Both the position numbers and the translations under genes were made by a program. Positions 1 to 6,389 of a stretch of 7,752 nt of DNA are shown piece by piece (the stretch's first letter is position 1; every line of letters begins with the position of its first letter). Source of the DNA: Candidatus Bathyarchaeota archaeon (lineage in GTDB: Archaea; Thermoproteota; Bathyarchaeia; Bathyarchaeales; WUQV01); the NCBI GenBank assembly GCA_009889585.1, contig WUQV01000083.1, forward strand, positions 1 through 7,752, written 5' to 3'. The notes under the pieces were generated by a model. It saw only the letters and a list, made by a program, of their open reading frames with translations, was not told the DNA's origin and did not search any database.

Positions 1-1
1 A

Positions 2-532
2 TCGTTTAAGGGCGTAGACATCACGAAGCTCCCTCCGTTTAAGATAAGCAGGTTAGGCATGGGCTACGTCCCTCAAGGAAGGCGTTTGTTCCCGAGGCTG
101 AGCGTCTTAGAGAACTTAAAGGCCGGGCTTAGGGGGAGGGCAGATGAAGGCGTGTTAAGGAACGTTTACGAAATCTTCCCGATCCTTAAGGATAGGTTAA
201 GCCAAATGGCTGGCACCCTTAGCGGCGGAGAGCAACAGATGCTAGCCATCGCTCGCGCCCTCGCGGCCTCCCCTGAGCTCCTGTTAATGGATGAGCCGAC
301 TACAGGCCTTATGCCTATCTTCGTCTCTAAGCTGAGGAAGGTTATTGAGGACTTAAACGAAAGAGGGATCAGCATATTGCTAGTTGAACAAAAGGTTCCG
401 TTAGCGCTAGAGCTTAGTAATAGAGTATACATCATGGAGAGAGGCGTTATAAGGTATTGCGGGACGCCTGAGGAGTTATGGAAGAAGGAGGACGTGCTCT
501 TAAGCTATTTAGGCGTCAAAGTTAGCTTTTAA
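2..532 (+). CDS. livF: LivF-type branched-chain amino-acid ABC transporter ATP-binding protein (5' truncated by window edge)
   Basis: This is the cytoplasmic ATPase that would power a high-affinity branched-chain amino-acid (or amide/urea-type) importer of the LivFGHM class. The frame is open from base 2, so the gene starts upstream of the window; 176 residues are present against roughly 235 in the family, and the Walker A segment is missing. Counting from base 2, the text before the first Met (SFKGVDITKLPPFKISRLG) is typical LivF sequence, so that Met is internal. Visible motifs are the Q-loop (GYVPQGRRLFP), the ABC signature (LSGGEQQ), Walker B (LLLMDEP) and the LLVEQK segment, where LivF proteins carry EQ in place of the usual switch His. 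The GYVPQGRRLFP-LSVLENL pattern favours LivF over LivG. It ends in TAA. No partner genes follow it, so it is probably the last gene of its operon. The family call is firm; the substrate is inferred. Confidence 0.9.
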   Translation, partial: SFKGVDITKLPPFKISRLGMGYVPQGRRLFPRLSVLENLKAGLRGRADEGVLRNVYEIFPILKDRLSQMAGTLSGGEQQMLAIARALAASPELLLMDEPTTGLMPIFVSKLRKVIEDLNERGISILLVEQKVPLALELSNRVYIMERGVIRYCGTPEELWKKEDVLLSYLGVKVSF

Positions 533-582
533 GCGATGTAGCTCTAGCCTTCGCGTTCCGGCTGAGCTAATCAGGTCAAAGC

Positions 583-594
583 GAGGAGCTCCTC
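583..594. repeat. 12-base perfect palindrome downstream of livF
   Basis: GAGGAGCTCCTC reads identically on both strands. It lies 51 bases after the livF stop in a stretch without an intact gene. It could be a chance palindrome or a small dyad site. With no loop and no adjacent T-run it does not look like a hairpin terminator. Confidence 0.3.
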
Positions 595-696
595 CTGCTA
601 ACGGCGCCCGTAGGCTCCTTCTTAAGCCTCTATGGACAATAAGCCTTAGCGTAACTTATCTTTCGCCAAACTTAAGAACGTAAAAGCTCATCGCTA

Positions 697-1135
697 ATGA
701 TAATCTTAACATACTTACGCGATCCTTTGCCCCTTAGGATCGATTTGCCAGAATCAGAGCCGCTCGCCGTCTTAAGTAACTTGACCGTCGCACTGGCTAC
801 GCTTGCGTCCATAACTTACTGGCTACAAGCCATTGATAGGAGGTTTGAACGGCTCGAGCTCAGCTTAAAATTAGCCGTGGAAGGCCTGAAGGGGGAAGAT
901 CGTCGTTTACGCCCGAGGGATAAGCGAGGGCGAAGCGTAGCGGGTTTTCATCCACGAGGTTATTGAGCTTCGCTTTAAGCCCATCCTAAGCTCTTACTGC
1001 TATCTTGTGGACTCCTCAGTAGGCGCAGTCGAGTAGGTAAGCAATTCGCTGAAGGAGGCTCTTGAAGAGCTAGTCGAGGGTCTTGCGGAGGTTTTAAGCG
1101 AGATGGAACTGATTAAGCAGAAGAAGGGCTTATAA
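697..1135 (+). pseudogene. Disrupted small membrane-protein gene (one frameshift, two in-frame TAG)
   Basis: The first part (ATG at 697) encodes about 66 plausible residues: a short acidic N-terminus, one hydrophobic helix (about residues 24-45, containing VALATLASITYWLQ) and a charged amphipathic helix (RRFERLELSLKLAVEGLKG). At the run of five G at 891-895 the sensible frame shifts. Dropping one G joins EGLKG to KIVVYARGISEGEA, and that frame then runs to a TAA at 1133-1135 except for two TAG codons (938-940 and 1034-1036). The segments around the TAGs read as ordinary protein (RVFIHEVIELRFKPILSSY; then SLKEALEELVEGLAEVLSEM, a likely amphipathic or coiled helix). Each TAG is one change from AAG, GAG or CAG. 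I do not recognise the family. The simplest reading is a decaying gene. A sequencing error at the G-run plus amber recoding is less likely, because a neighbouring gene ends normally in TAG. Confidence 0.55.
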
Positions 1136-1396
1136 TCTTTGTTCCTAAAGGGAAGGGACATTTACAGGGCTTCGACAAGAAAGCCTAGAGCTTTAGTTCT
1201 AGGATGAATCGTCGAAAGGCTTAAACGCTATCCTAACGGCTTATTGTCCGTCGGAACCTGAGGGGGACGGCCTGCCGTTAGGGCGGAGACAGGACGACGC
1301 ACCCTTTGAGAGTGCCGATAATCCTTCGATGCAAAATGACTCCATGTGTGCAAGAAAGAGAAACGCAAGATATGAAAATGAAGGATGCGATGGCTC
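1136..1396. other. Non-genic stretch with a faint coding relic, possibly a transposase tail
   Basis: No intact gene is visible between the disrupted gene and the end of the membrane-protein gene at 1397. In the frame opening near 1205 the plus strand reads without a stop to a TAA at 1394-1396. It gives a Gly/Pro/Asp-rich text (pieces: LNAILTAYCPSEPEGDGLP, DDAPFESADNPSMQNDSM, ARKRNARYENEG). The pattern of an NA-x-LTA segment followed by a loose charged tail vaguely resembles the region after the zinc ribbon of TnpB-like proteins, but the zinc-finger CxxC motifs and catalytic residues are absent. The GC-rich part (about 1245-1300) holds a short possible stem, CCGTC paired with GACGG. I cannot assign an RNA family. 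This is a weak reading. Confidence 0.2.
1352..1379 (-). terminator. Probable U-rich terminator of the MoxR/DUF58 operon
   Basis: On the minus strand, beginning 18 bases after the TAA at 1397-1399, the sequence becomes pyrimidine-rich with several T-runs (ATTTTC, GTTTCTC, TTTCTTG). Archaeal RNA polymerase commonly terminates at such U-rich tracts without a strong hairpin. There is no clear stem, so the site is inferred from composition and position only. Confidence 0.3.
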
Positions 1397-1969
1397 TTAA
1401 TGCAATGTCGTAAGCAAGAATAAGCTCGCCAAAAGCGCAAGCACTCCTAAGGCTACTTCAATGAACGTCAAGCCTCCTAACCTCAACGCTACGCCTAAAG
1501 CGAGAAAGGCAATCGAAAGGGCATAAGCGCTGCTTAAGGCCTTGATGGCGAAGATCGATTGCCTCTTAAAGGCACATTCGACCTTTAAGATAAGCTCATC
1601 CTGTAATACGCGCCTCATTTGAACGGCCTTAACGTAGGAGATTGTAGCGTCTCCGATTTCAGCTAATAACAATATTAGCACTAGCTCAGCTAAGGACGGG
1701 ATGAGCCCTTGGCTTACGCTTAAAGCGTTCGAAAGAGCTTGCCTGAAGATGAAGAGGGAGAATAAAATCGCACAAGCCGTTGTGAACTCGCCCTTAGAAC
1801 CCTTTATCAACCCATGGGCGCTTAATAATAACGATAGAAGTGCGAAGGAACGCATTATTAGGTGAGGGCTTAATACGATCGAGAGGATATGTAAGAGGCC
1901 AGCTAAAGAGAGTACTATTGCTAAGTAAGCCTTCGACTTACGGATTACGCCCTCATAAGGCGTTGCCAT
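1397..1969 (-). CDS. Polytopic membrane protein, last gene of the MoxR/DUF58 operon
   Basis: This 190-residue, mostly hydrophobic protein has about five or six predicted transmembrane helices (roughly residues 14-33, 37-53, 63-80, 89-108, 142-165 and 167-186). A charged loop (about 112-137, with MRRVLQDE and ECAFKRQ) lies before the last helix pair. I do not recognise a named family. The frame is open further upstream to an ATG at 2017, but the ATG at 1969 is chosen because a near-perfect Shine-Dalgarno sequence (AAGGAGGTGA) sits four bases before it, and the residues it removes are charged and uninformative. It overlaps the end of the DUF58 gene by 25 bases, so the two are probably translationally coupled. 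Its position suggests a membrane partner of the MoxR/DUF58 pair, analogous to the small membrane proteins often encoded in such clusters; this is inference from context. Confidence 0.75.
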   Translation of the reverse strand: MATPYEGVIRKSKAYLAIVLSLAGLLHILSIVLSPHLIMRSFALLSLLLSAHGLIKGSKGEFTTACAILFSLFIFRQALSNALSVSQGLIPSLAELVLILLLAEIGDATISYVKAVQMRRVLQDELILKVECAFKRQSIFAIKALSSAYALSIAFLALGVALRLGGLTFIEVALGVLALLASLFLLTTLH

Positions 1970-3207
1970 ATCCTCACCTCCTTTACGGCTTCCTTTAACG
2001 GAACGTTTAAGCTCCAATCTAAGGTTAAACAGTACCCCTTTAAGCGAAGGAGGACGTTCATCCTTTTGTAATCCGCTATCCTCGCAGCGAAGGATTCAGC
2101 CAACTCCTTAGAGCTTTTCTTCACTTCAAACGGAGATGGCGATAAGATGATGACGTTATAACCAGCTGCCTTCAACTCCTCTACAACATCTACGACTTCT
2201 CCATCGAGCAACGGCGATATTAAGATGACTTGAGCCCCTGGCTTTAGAATGAACGGCGTGAGGAACCTCATGACGTGATGCATTGGTATGGTCATCCCAG
2301 GCCTTAGGTCAGCCAAGAAATGAAGTATCTTTAACATTTGCCCTCTTCCGAAGCCAGGTTTAATCCAACCTCGATGTAGGCCGCAGGCTATGAGGCCGAC
2401 GCGATTACCCGCCCTTAATAAGGATGAGCAAAGGGAAGCAGCCGCTTCGACCTCCAGCTCTAGGACCTCGTTTAACTCCTCCTCGCTCCAACTGGCGTCG
2501 ACGATTATTACGACGTCGGCAGCTCCTTCGCTTTCGAATAAATTCGTGATGAGCGAGCTTAAGCGGGCCGTGGCCTTCCAATTCACCCTTCTCAACTCGT
2601 CGCCGGGGACGTAGCCTCTAATGCCGTAGAATTCGACGCCTTCCCCGCTACGCCTCGATCGAACGCTGCCTGGCCAATGCCTAGTCCTCCTAGGCCTAAC
2701 TTCTACGATGCCGACCTCATCGTACCTAGGGAAGACGTTGATCGACGCCTCAGATGGCACCTCCCTCTCGACGAGGCGAAGCTTAAGGGGATCGTAAGCT
2801 GTAAAACGAACAGGGCCGACCTTATAATGACCCCTCCTTTCGCAAGCGACTTTATAAGCTAAGCGTGCTCTCTCACCCTTACGCAATGCCATGAAGGCGC
2901 GATTGCTCCCCTCCTTTAGCAAAAGCTCGGCTTGGATGTCATCGATTACCTCTAGAAGGATCTCCTCACCTTTATTTTCCAACTCCAAGATAACTTCCAC
3001 CTCCTCCCCTACGAATACCATCGTATTGCTCACATTCCTCATCACTTCAATTGCAATATCTTCAAATGGGACTTTAATGCTAGATGCGAAGATTAAAATA
3101 GCGAATGGAATGATAAAAGCCAAGAGGTATGAATTTCTTAGCGCTACGCTTAACGATACGATGAACGTAGCCATGCTAAGATATAATAATGCCTTCCTCG
3201 TATACAT
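1945..3207 (-). CDS. DUF58-family protein (VWA-like), membrane-anchored
   Basis: This 420-residue protein is of the type almost always encoded next to MoxR ATPases. Two close hydrophobic segments (about 8-23 and 27-42) form an N-terminal membrane hairpin. A beta-rich region (about 65-170, with EVEVILELENKGEE and YKVGPVRFTAYDPL) follows. The DUF58 core is at about 187-235: GEGVEFYGIRGYVPGDELRR then VNWKATARL, followed by an ESEG segment. Immediately after comes IIVDASWS (about 234-241), a DxSxS motif like the metal-binding site of von Willebrand A domains; the rest (to about 358) fits a VWA-like fold. The ATG at 3207 is two bases past the TAA of the MoxR gene, preceded by a weak AAGGT. Family knowledge suggests it acts with the ATPase as a substrate adaptor or remodelling partner; the target is unknown. 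Base composition is AT-richer over its first 200 bases than over the remainder. Confidence 0.9.
   Translation of the reverse strand: MYTRKALLYLSMATFIVSLSVALRNSYLLAFIIPFAILIFASSIKVPFEDIAIEVMRNVSNTMVFVGEEVEVILELENKGEEILLEVIDDIQAELLLKEGSNRAFMALRKGERARLAYKVACERRGHYKVGPVRFTAYDPLKLRLVEREVPSEASINVFPRYDEVGIVEVRPRRTRHWPGSVRSRRSGEGVEFYGIRGYVPGDELRRVNWKATARLSSLITNLFESEGAADVVIIVDASWSEEELNEVLELEVEAAASLCSSLLRAGNRVGLIACGLHRGWIKPGFGRGQMLKILHFLADLRPGMTIPMHHVMRFLTPFILKPGAQVILISPLLDGEVVDVVEELKAAGYNVIILSPSPFEVKKSSKELAESFAARIADYKRMNVLLRLKGYCLTLDWSLNVPLKEAVKEVRIWQRLMRA
1974..1983 (-). promoter_or_regulatory. Strong Shine-Dalgarno that sets the start at 1969
   Basis: The minus strand reads AAGGAGGTGA, with four bases between it and the ATG at 1969-1967. 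It lies inside the 3' end of the DUF58 reading frame. It is the strongest ribosome-binding site in the window and argues against the in-frame ATG at 2017. Confidence 0.75.
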
Positions 3208-3209
3208 CG

Positions 3210-4718
3210 TTATACCTTAGGTACTGGTACTTCGTTTAATATTTGCTCAACTACTGATTGAGGTTGAAAGCCCTTCACCCATGTCTCAGACCTTAAGATA
3301 ATGCGATGAGCAAGCGCGGGTATTGCGATGTACTTCACATCATCAGGTAAGACGTAATCCCTTCCTCTTAACGCTGCAATAGCCCTCGCTAGCTTTGTTA
3401 ATATGACCGTTGCTCTAGGGCTACATCCAACCTCAACCCTCGGATGTACACGCGTCCTTCGAACGACTTCTACAATATAATCTAGGACGCAATCATCTAT
3501 ATGAACTTCTTCCACAGCCCTTTGCATATCAAGCACATCTTCAAGATATATGATCATTCTAACTTCAACATCATCAGTCTTCCTTAACAGCCTACGCTTC
3601 AAAATATCTTTCTCTTCATTTGTCTTTGGATAACCTACTCGTATCTTCATTAAGAACCTATCCAATTGAGCCTCTGGAAGTGGATAAACACCTTCATATT
3701 CTATGGGGTTTTGCGTAGCTATCACAATAAATGGGTTCTCGAGGCGATGAGTTTTTCCATCTAATGTAACCTGTCGCTCTTGCATAGCCTCGAGGAGGGC
3801 AGCTTGAGTATTATGGGTTATAAGGTAGCCTTGGCCGCAGACATAATTATGTAGCCCTTCGATGGATAAATCGTAAAACGCCTTAAGCTTTCCTCCTTCA
3901 TAAGCTATAATTGAATCAACTCGATCAAAGTGAGCATCGAATAATCCCTTAGGAGGTCTTTGATGCATAAGGTTACGAGCAGATAATATGATATCGCCTT
4001 CTTCAAGCCATTTAGCTTCCTTTAAGCTAATTTTGCCATCGTTAATTACATAAAATCCATGATTAGGCGAACATTTAAGCTCACCGCCGTGCTCAAGCCT
4101 TATTAAATAAACTGGCTCCCTTGAGAGCTGTTTGTACACATATGCTATTGACCTTTTAACAACCTTAATACGTCCATCAAACGAGAGAACTTCAACTTTA
4201 TCCTTCGGCTTCATAATCCATTCGTTATCGCTTATGGCCCTCACATCGCCTGACTTAAATTCGAAGATTCGTTCGATCTCTACCACCTTGCCATTCGCTA
4301 AGTACACTAGCTCATCTCCTGAGATGCATTTAGGTGGAGATCGATTGATTTCATCGGCGAGAAGGACGTTCGTGAAGATGGGCCCTTTCCTTAGCTCGAA
4401 CTCCCCCGTCCGTTGATTGTAAACGTACGTGCCCGTTATATCGGCTGGAAGTAAATCAGGCGTGAATTGAACCCTCGTGAACTTACAACCGAGCGTCTTA
4501 GCGAGGCACTTCGCCATAAGAGTCTTCGCCAAACCTGGGTAATCCTCAATTAAGACGTGCCCATTCGCGAGAACGGCTAATAATAACTTCTCGATTACAT
4601 CGTCCTTCCCCACTATGACTTTTGAAACTTCCTCTAACACGGCGTTACAAGCTCGAGAGACTTCATCTACGCGGATGGCTTCCACCCCTCCATCTTGTTC
4701 AATACGTCGATGAACCAT
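3210..4718 (-). CDS. MoxR-family AAA+ ATPase precursor interrupted by a mini-intein
   Basis: The 502-residue precursor contains a MoxR ATPase split by a 173-residue intein (residues 131-303). The predicted spliced product is 329 residues, normal for the family. N-extein: GHVLIEDYPGLAKT is the P-loop region (about 53-66), VQFTPDLLPADITG is MoxR-typical, and LLADEIN (119-125) is Walker B. C-extein: TQAALLEAMQERQVT resumes the conserved segment. It is followed by sensor 1 (IVIATQNP, 331-338), the arginine-finger region (LPEAQLDRF, Arg354) and sensor 2 (GCSPRA, Arg435). The protein would hydrolyse ATP as a ring-shaped chaperone, with the DUF58 protein as likely partner. The ATG at 4718 overlaps the upstream gene by 52 bases and lacks a clear Shine-Dalgarno. 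A GTG at 4685 follows GGAGG by only two bases and is an alternative. The gene stops at TAA 3212-3210. Because the interruption lies beside Walker B, the unspliced form should not be a working ATPase. Confidence 0.93.
   Translation of the reverse strand: MVHRRIEQDGGVEAIRVDEVSRACNAVLEEVSKVIVGKDDVIEKLLLAVLANGHVLIEDYPGLAKTLMAKCLAKTLGCKFTRVQFTPDLLPADITGTYVYNQRTGEFELRKGPIFTNVLLADEINRSPPKCISGDELVYLANGKVVEIERIFEFKSGDVRAISDNEWIMKPKDKVEVLSFDGRIKVVKRSIAYVYKQLSREPVYLIRLEHGGELKCSPNHGFYVINDGKISLKEAKWLEEGDIILSARNLMHQRPPKGLFDAHFDRVDSIIAYEGGKLKAFYDLSIEGLHNYVCGQGYLITHNTQAALLEAMQERQVTLDGKTHRLENPFIVIATQNPIEYEGVYPLPEAQLDRFLMKIRVGYPKTNEEKDILKRRLLRKTDDVEVRMIIYLEDVLDMQRAVEEVHIDDCVLDYIVEVVRRTRVHPRVEVGCSPRATVILTKLARAIAALRGRDYVLPDDVKYIAIPALAHRIILRSETWVKGFQPQSVVEQILNEVPVPKV
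3810..4328 (-). other. Mini-intein (173 residues) in the MoxR ATPase, no homing endonuclease
   Basis: The intein is predicted to excise itself and join the flanks after translation. It starts at Cys1 (CISGDELVYLANGKVVEIE, a typical block A) directly after ADEINRSPPK. Block B is GGELKCSPNHGFYV, with Ser87-Pro-Asn-His90 matching the TxxH motif (Ser for Thr). Block F is FYDLSIEGLHNYV, and the C-terminal splice site is GYLITHN, with penultimate His and terminal Asn (residues 302-303 of the precursor). The +1 extein residue is Thr304. The nucleophiles Cys1, Asn173 and Thr+1 are all present, so splicing is predicted to work. At 173 residues it lacks room for a LAGLIDADG endonuclease, and no such motif is visible. 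Joining the flanks gives EINRSPPK-TQAALLEAM, the uninterrupted MoxR consensus, which fixes both borders. A hand count gives about 40% GC here, against about 51% in the N-extein. Confidence 0.93.
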
Positions 4719-5200
4719 TCGAACGGCTTATCGCTGAAGTCCTTAGATGAGAGCAAATCCACCAAGGACTCATCCTTAACGAGGCCCTTTAACCTCGTCG
4801 AATCGGACGATATCCTTCTGACCTCGGCTGCTGGCACGCTTAAGGAAATTGCCACGCGCTCGACGAAAGCGTCCTTAAGCCGTTCGGCTAAAGCGTTATT
4901 AAATCTTCCACATCTTTCGATCGAGGCCTTAACGATGGCCCTTAACAGCTCGATATCGCTACGATCGCTTACCCTTAAGCTTGCTCGCTCAAGCCTCCGC
5001 CCGATTGGCCGCTTAAACCCTTTCCACGCGTCGTAAAGGAGCGAGGCTGAGAAAGCTACGAAGGACGAGGCGAACAAAGCCCATCCAACGGCCTCGTCGT
5101 ACGCCCTTAAGCTCCATGAAATGAGGACCGCTAAGACGTACGCTAAGAGGGCCTTCGGCGTTAAAGCCTTAAACCTTTTGAGCTCTCCTCTTGGCAACAT
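4667..5200 (-). CDS. Unrecognised two-TM membrane protein between DUF4129 and MoxR genes
   Basis: This 177-residue protein has a short basic N-terminus, two hydrophobic helices (about 16-32 and 37-56) and a charged soluble part of about 120 residues (LERASLRVSDRSDIELLRAI, later SLVDLLSSKDFSDKPF). The distribution of charge suggests that the tail is cytoplasmic. I do not recognise a family. The start is uncertain by one codon: GGGAGG directly abuts the ATG at 5200-5198, which is too close, and the next codon is TTG (5197) at three bases. The gene overlaps the upstream gene by 32 bases and the MoxR gene by 52 bases (from the ATG at 4718), so coupling is likely. It ends in TAG at 4667-4669. Its place in the operon suggests a membrane accessory of the MoxR/DUF58 system. 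Confidence 0.8.
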   Translation of the reverse strand: MLPRGELKRFKALTPKALLAYVLAVLISWSLRAYDEAVGWALFASSFVAFSASLLYDAWKGFKRPIGRRLERASLRVSDRSDIELLRAIVKASIERCGRFNNALAERLKDAFVERVAISLSVPAAEVRRISSDSTRLKGLVKDESLVDLLSSKDFSDKPFEWFIDVLNKMEGWKPSA

Positions 5201-6182
5201 CCTCCCTTAGCGCGAGCTCTTCGATCTCCCTTAAGCTTAAGAGGGCTTCGTCAACGTGTCGTTTATAGATCTCATGATGGCTATAGCGAGCTTCCTCGAA
5301 AAGCTCGGTGAGCTTATGGATCGATTCCTCTGGGGCGCGTTCAACGCTTCTTTTAACGGCTTCTTCGAATTCCCTCGCCGTCTGATGTTTTTGAGCGATT
5401 ACGCCTGCTTCTCGCAATAACTCGCACATCCTTCGGTAACACTTTAATACCTCCGCCCTAGGGTCCGAGCCCGCTATCTCCACTTCGTGAGCTACCTCCT
5501 TTGCAGCTTTATGAGCTTCCTCACCGGCTTCTTCGATTTCAACTACCCCCTCCTCAAGGGCTCTCTCCCTTAGCGTGAGGGCTTTAGCGAAAATAAACGC
5601 GAGCACGATTAAGGACGTGGACAGCGCGAACAATAGCATTGAAGCGTTAATGAGGTAGCGGGCGACGCTCACGAATTCCATCGGTACATTAACGACTTCC
5701 TCCGCCGGAGGTGGAGGCACCTCGATTACAGCCTCGCCCTCTTCGACGCCGTTAGGCGATATTAGGCCGAATCGCCCAGCTTGACGAAGTGAGAACAAAG
5801 TAAGAACAAAAATAGCGAAGACCAAATAAGCCACGCCGAACGCGCTTAGCTTCTTCCCCCTCGGCTTAAGAAAGGCCCTTTTTACCCTTAGGGCCTCCTT
5901 AAGCGACTTGACGATATTCTTAAACTTAACGATTAAGAAGGCCGTCATGACTAAGGCTAAGGCGAACGCCAACGTCGTAAAGCCTAACGCGAGGGCCGGC
6001 CTTAATGCTTGAAGGGCTCGTAAGCTTAAGGTTAGCTCGCCCCAGATGAGCTCGCCTCCCTCTACGTATCGACTGATCAAGATCAATACTATTAGAAGGA
6101 GCGCTAAAGGGAGCAACGCCCTCTTTAAGAGGGAAGGTCGAGCTCTAAGGCCCTTGTTCACCCTAGGTCCCCTATAGGACAT
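5169..6182 (-). CDS. Multi-TM protein with C-terminal DUF4129-like domain
   Basis: This 337-residue protein is the first gene of the operon. Four predicted membrane helices lie at about 19-38, 63-86, 113-133 and 176-204. A proline-rich stretch (EVPPPPAEE, about 154-162) lies between helices 3 and 4. After a Glu-rich linker (about 209-236), the segment from about 240 to 325 resembles DUF4129: PRAEVLKCYRRMCELLREAG, then QTAREFEEAV, then LTELFEEARYS. DUF4129 is often found in MoxR/DUF58/transglutaminase clusters, sometimes fused to transglutaminase-like domains, but no transglutaminase domain is visible here. The ATG at 6182 has no Shine-Dalgarno but a TATA-like box about 25 bases upstream, which fits a leaderless mRNA. 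The architecture suggests a membrane scaffold with a cytoplasmic helical domain; the function is not established. Confidence 0.82.
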   Translation of the reverse strand: MSYRGPRVNKGLRARPSLLKRALLPLALLLIVLILISRYVEGGELIWGELTLSLRALQALRPALALGFTTLAFALALVMTAFLIVKFKNIVKSLKEALRVKRAFLKPRGKKLSAFGVAYLVFAIFVLTLFSLRQAGRFGLISPNGVEEGEAVIEVPPPPAEEVVNVPMEFVSVARYLINASMLLFALSTSLIVLAFIFAKALTLRERALEEGVVEIEEAGEEAHKAAKEVAHEVEIAGSDPRAEVLKCYRRMCELLREAGVIAQKHQTAREFEEAVKRSVERAPEESIHKLTELFEEARYSHHEIYKRHVDEALLSLREIEELALREDVAKRRAQKV

Positions 6183-6200
6183 TATTATTTTATCGAGCCG

Positions 6201-6214
6201 CCCTTATAAATAGC
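6201..6214 (-). promoter_or_regulatory. TATA-box promoter of the five-gene operon (leaderless)
   Basis: The minus strand reads GCTATTTATAAGGG, with the TTTATAA core at 6210-6204. The core is centred about 25 bases upstream of the ATG at 6182. Archaeal transcription normally starts about 26 bases from the box centre, so the transcript would begin at or next to the start codon. This fits the absence of a Shine-Dalgarno there. Confidence 0.55.
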
Positions 6215-6314
6215 TTGACTTCATCATTTGAATAGCTTAAACTAAGGATAATCCTCTCATCGGGGCTTATAAAGATGCTCTGCTAGTGATAAATGATTCT
6301 CACTACGAGCCATG

Positions 6315-6328
6315 ATAAAAACCCCATT
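6315..6328 (-). terminator. Possible terminator of larB
   Basis: On the minus strand, about 60 bases after the larB stop, the sequence reads GGGGTTTTTATC. A run of five T after a G-run fits a modest archaeal U-tract terminator. No convincing stem precedes it. The rest of 6183-6389 holds the operon promoter and otherwise nothing I can identify. Confidence 0.3.
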
Positions 6329-6389
6329 TATGCGTTACATACGAGGATAGCATACGACGAAGCTAACTTTAAGGCTCTAATCCTTTTGG

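Noticed and set aside
697..1135. Pyrrolysine-containing gene
   Set aside because: Both interrupting codons are TAG, but a frameshift is also needed, the neighbouring 177-residue gene stops at TAG, and nothing resembles a methylamine methyltransferase or pyl genes. Kept only as a secondary possibility.
1240..1310. Structured RNA (SRP or RNase P-like) in the GC-rich patch
   Set aside because: Only a 5-base stem can be drawn and none of the conserved SRP or RNase P motifs are present.
1228..1440. Minus-strand open frame of 70 codons
   Set aside because: It overlaps the end of the membrane-protein gene, has an implausible His/Arg/Ser-rich composition and no ribosome site.
1970..2017. Longer start (ATG 2017) for the last operon gene
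   Set aside because: A near-perfect Shine-Dalgarno points to the ATG at 1969, and the extra residues are antisense-free but uninformative coding overlap with DUF58.
2390..3220. Plus-strand open frames opposite the DUF58 gene
   Set aside because: They are antisense shadows with Ser/Thr-rich, low-information composition; the minus strand carries clear domain motifs throughout.
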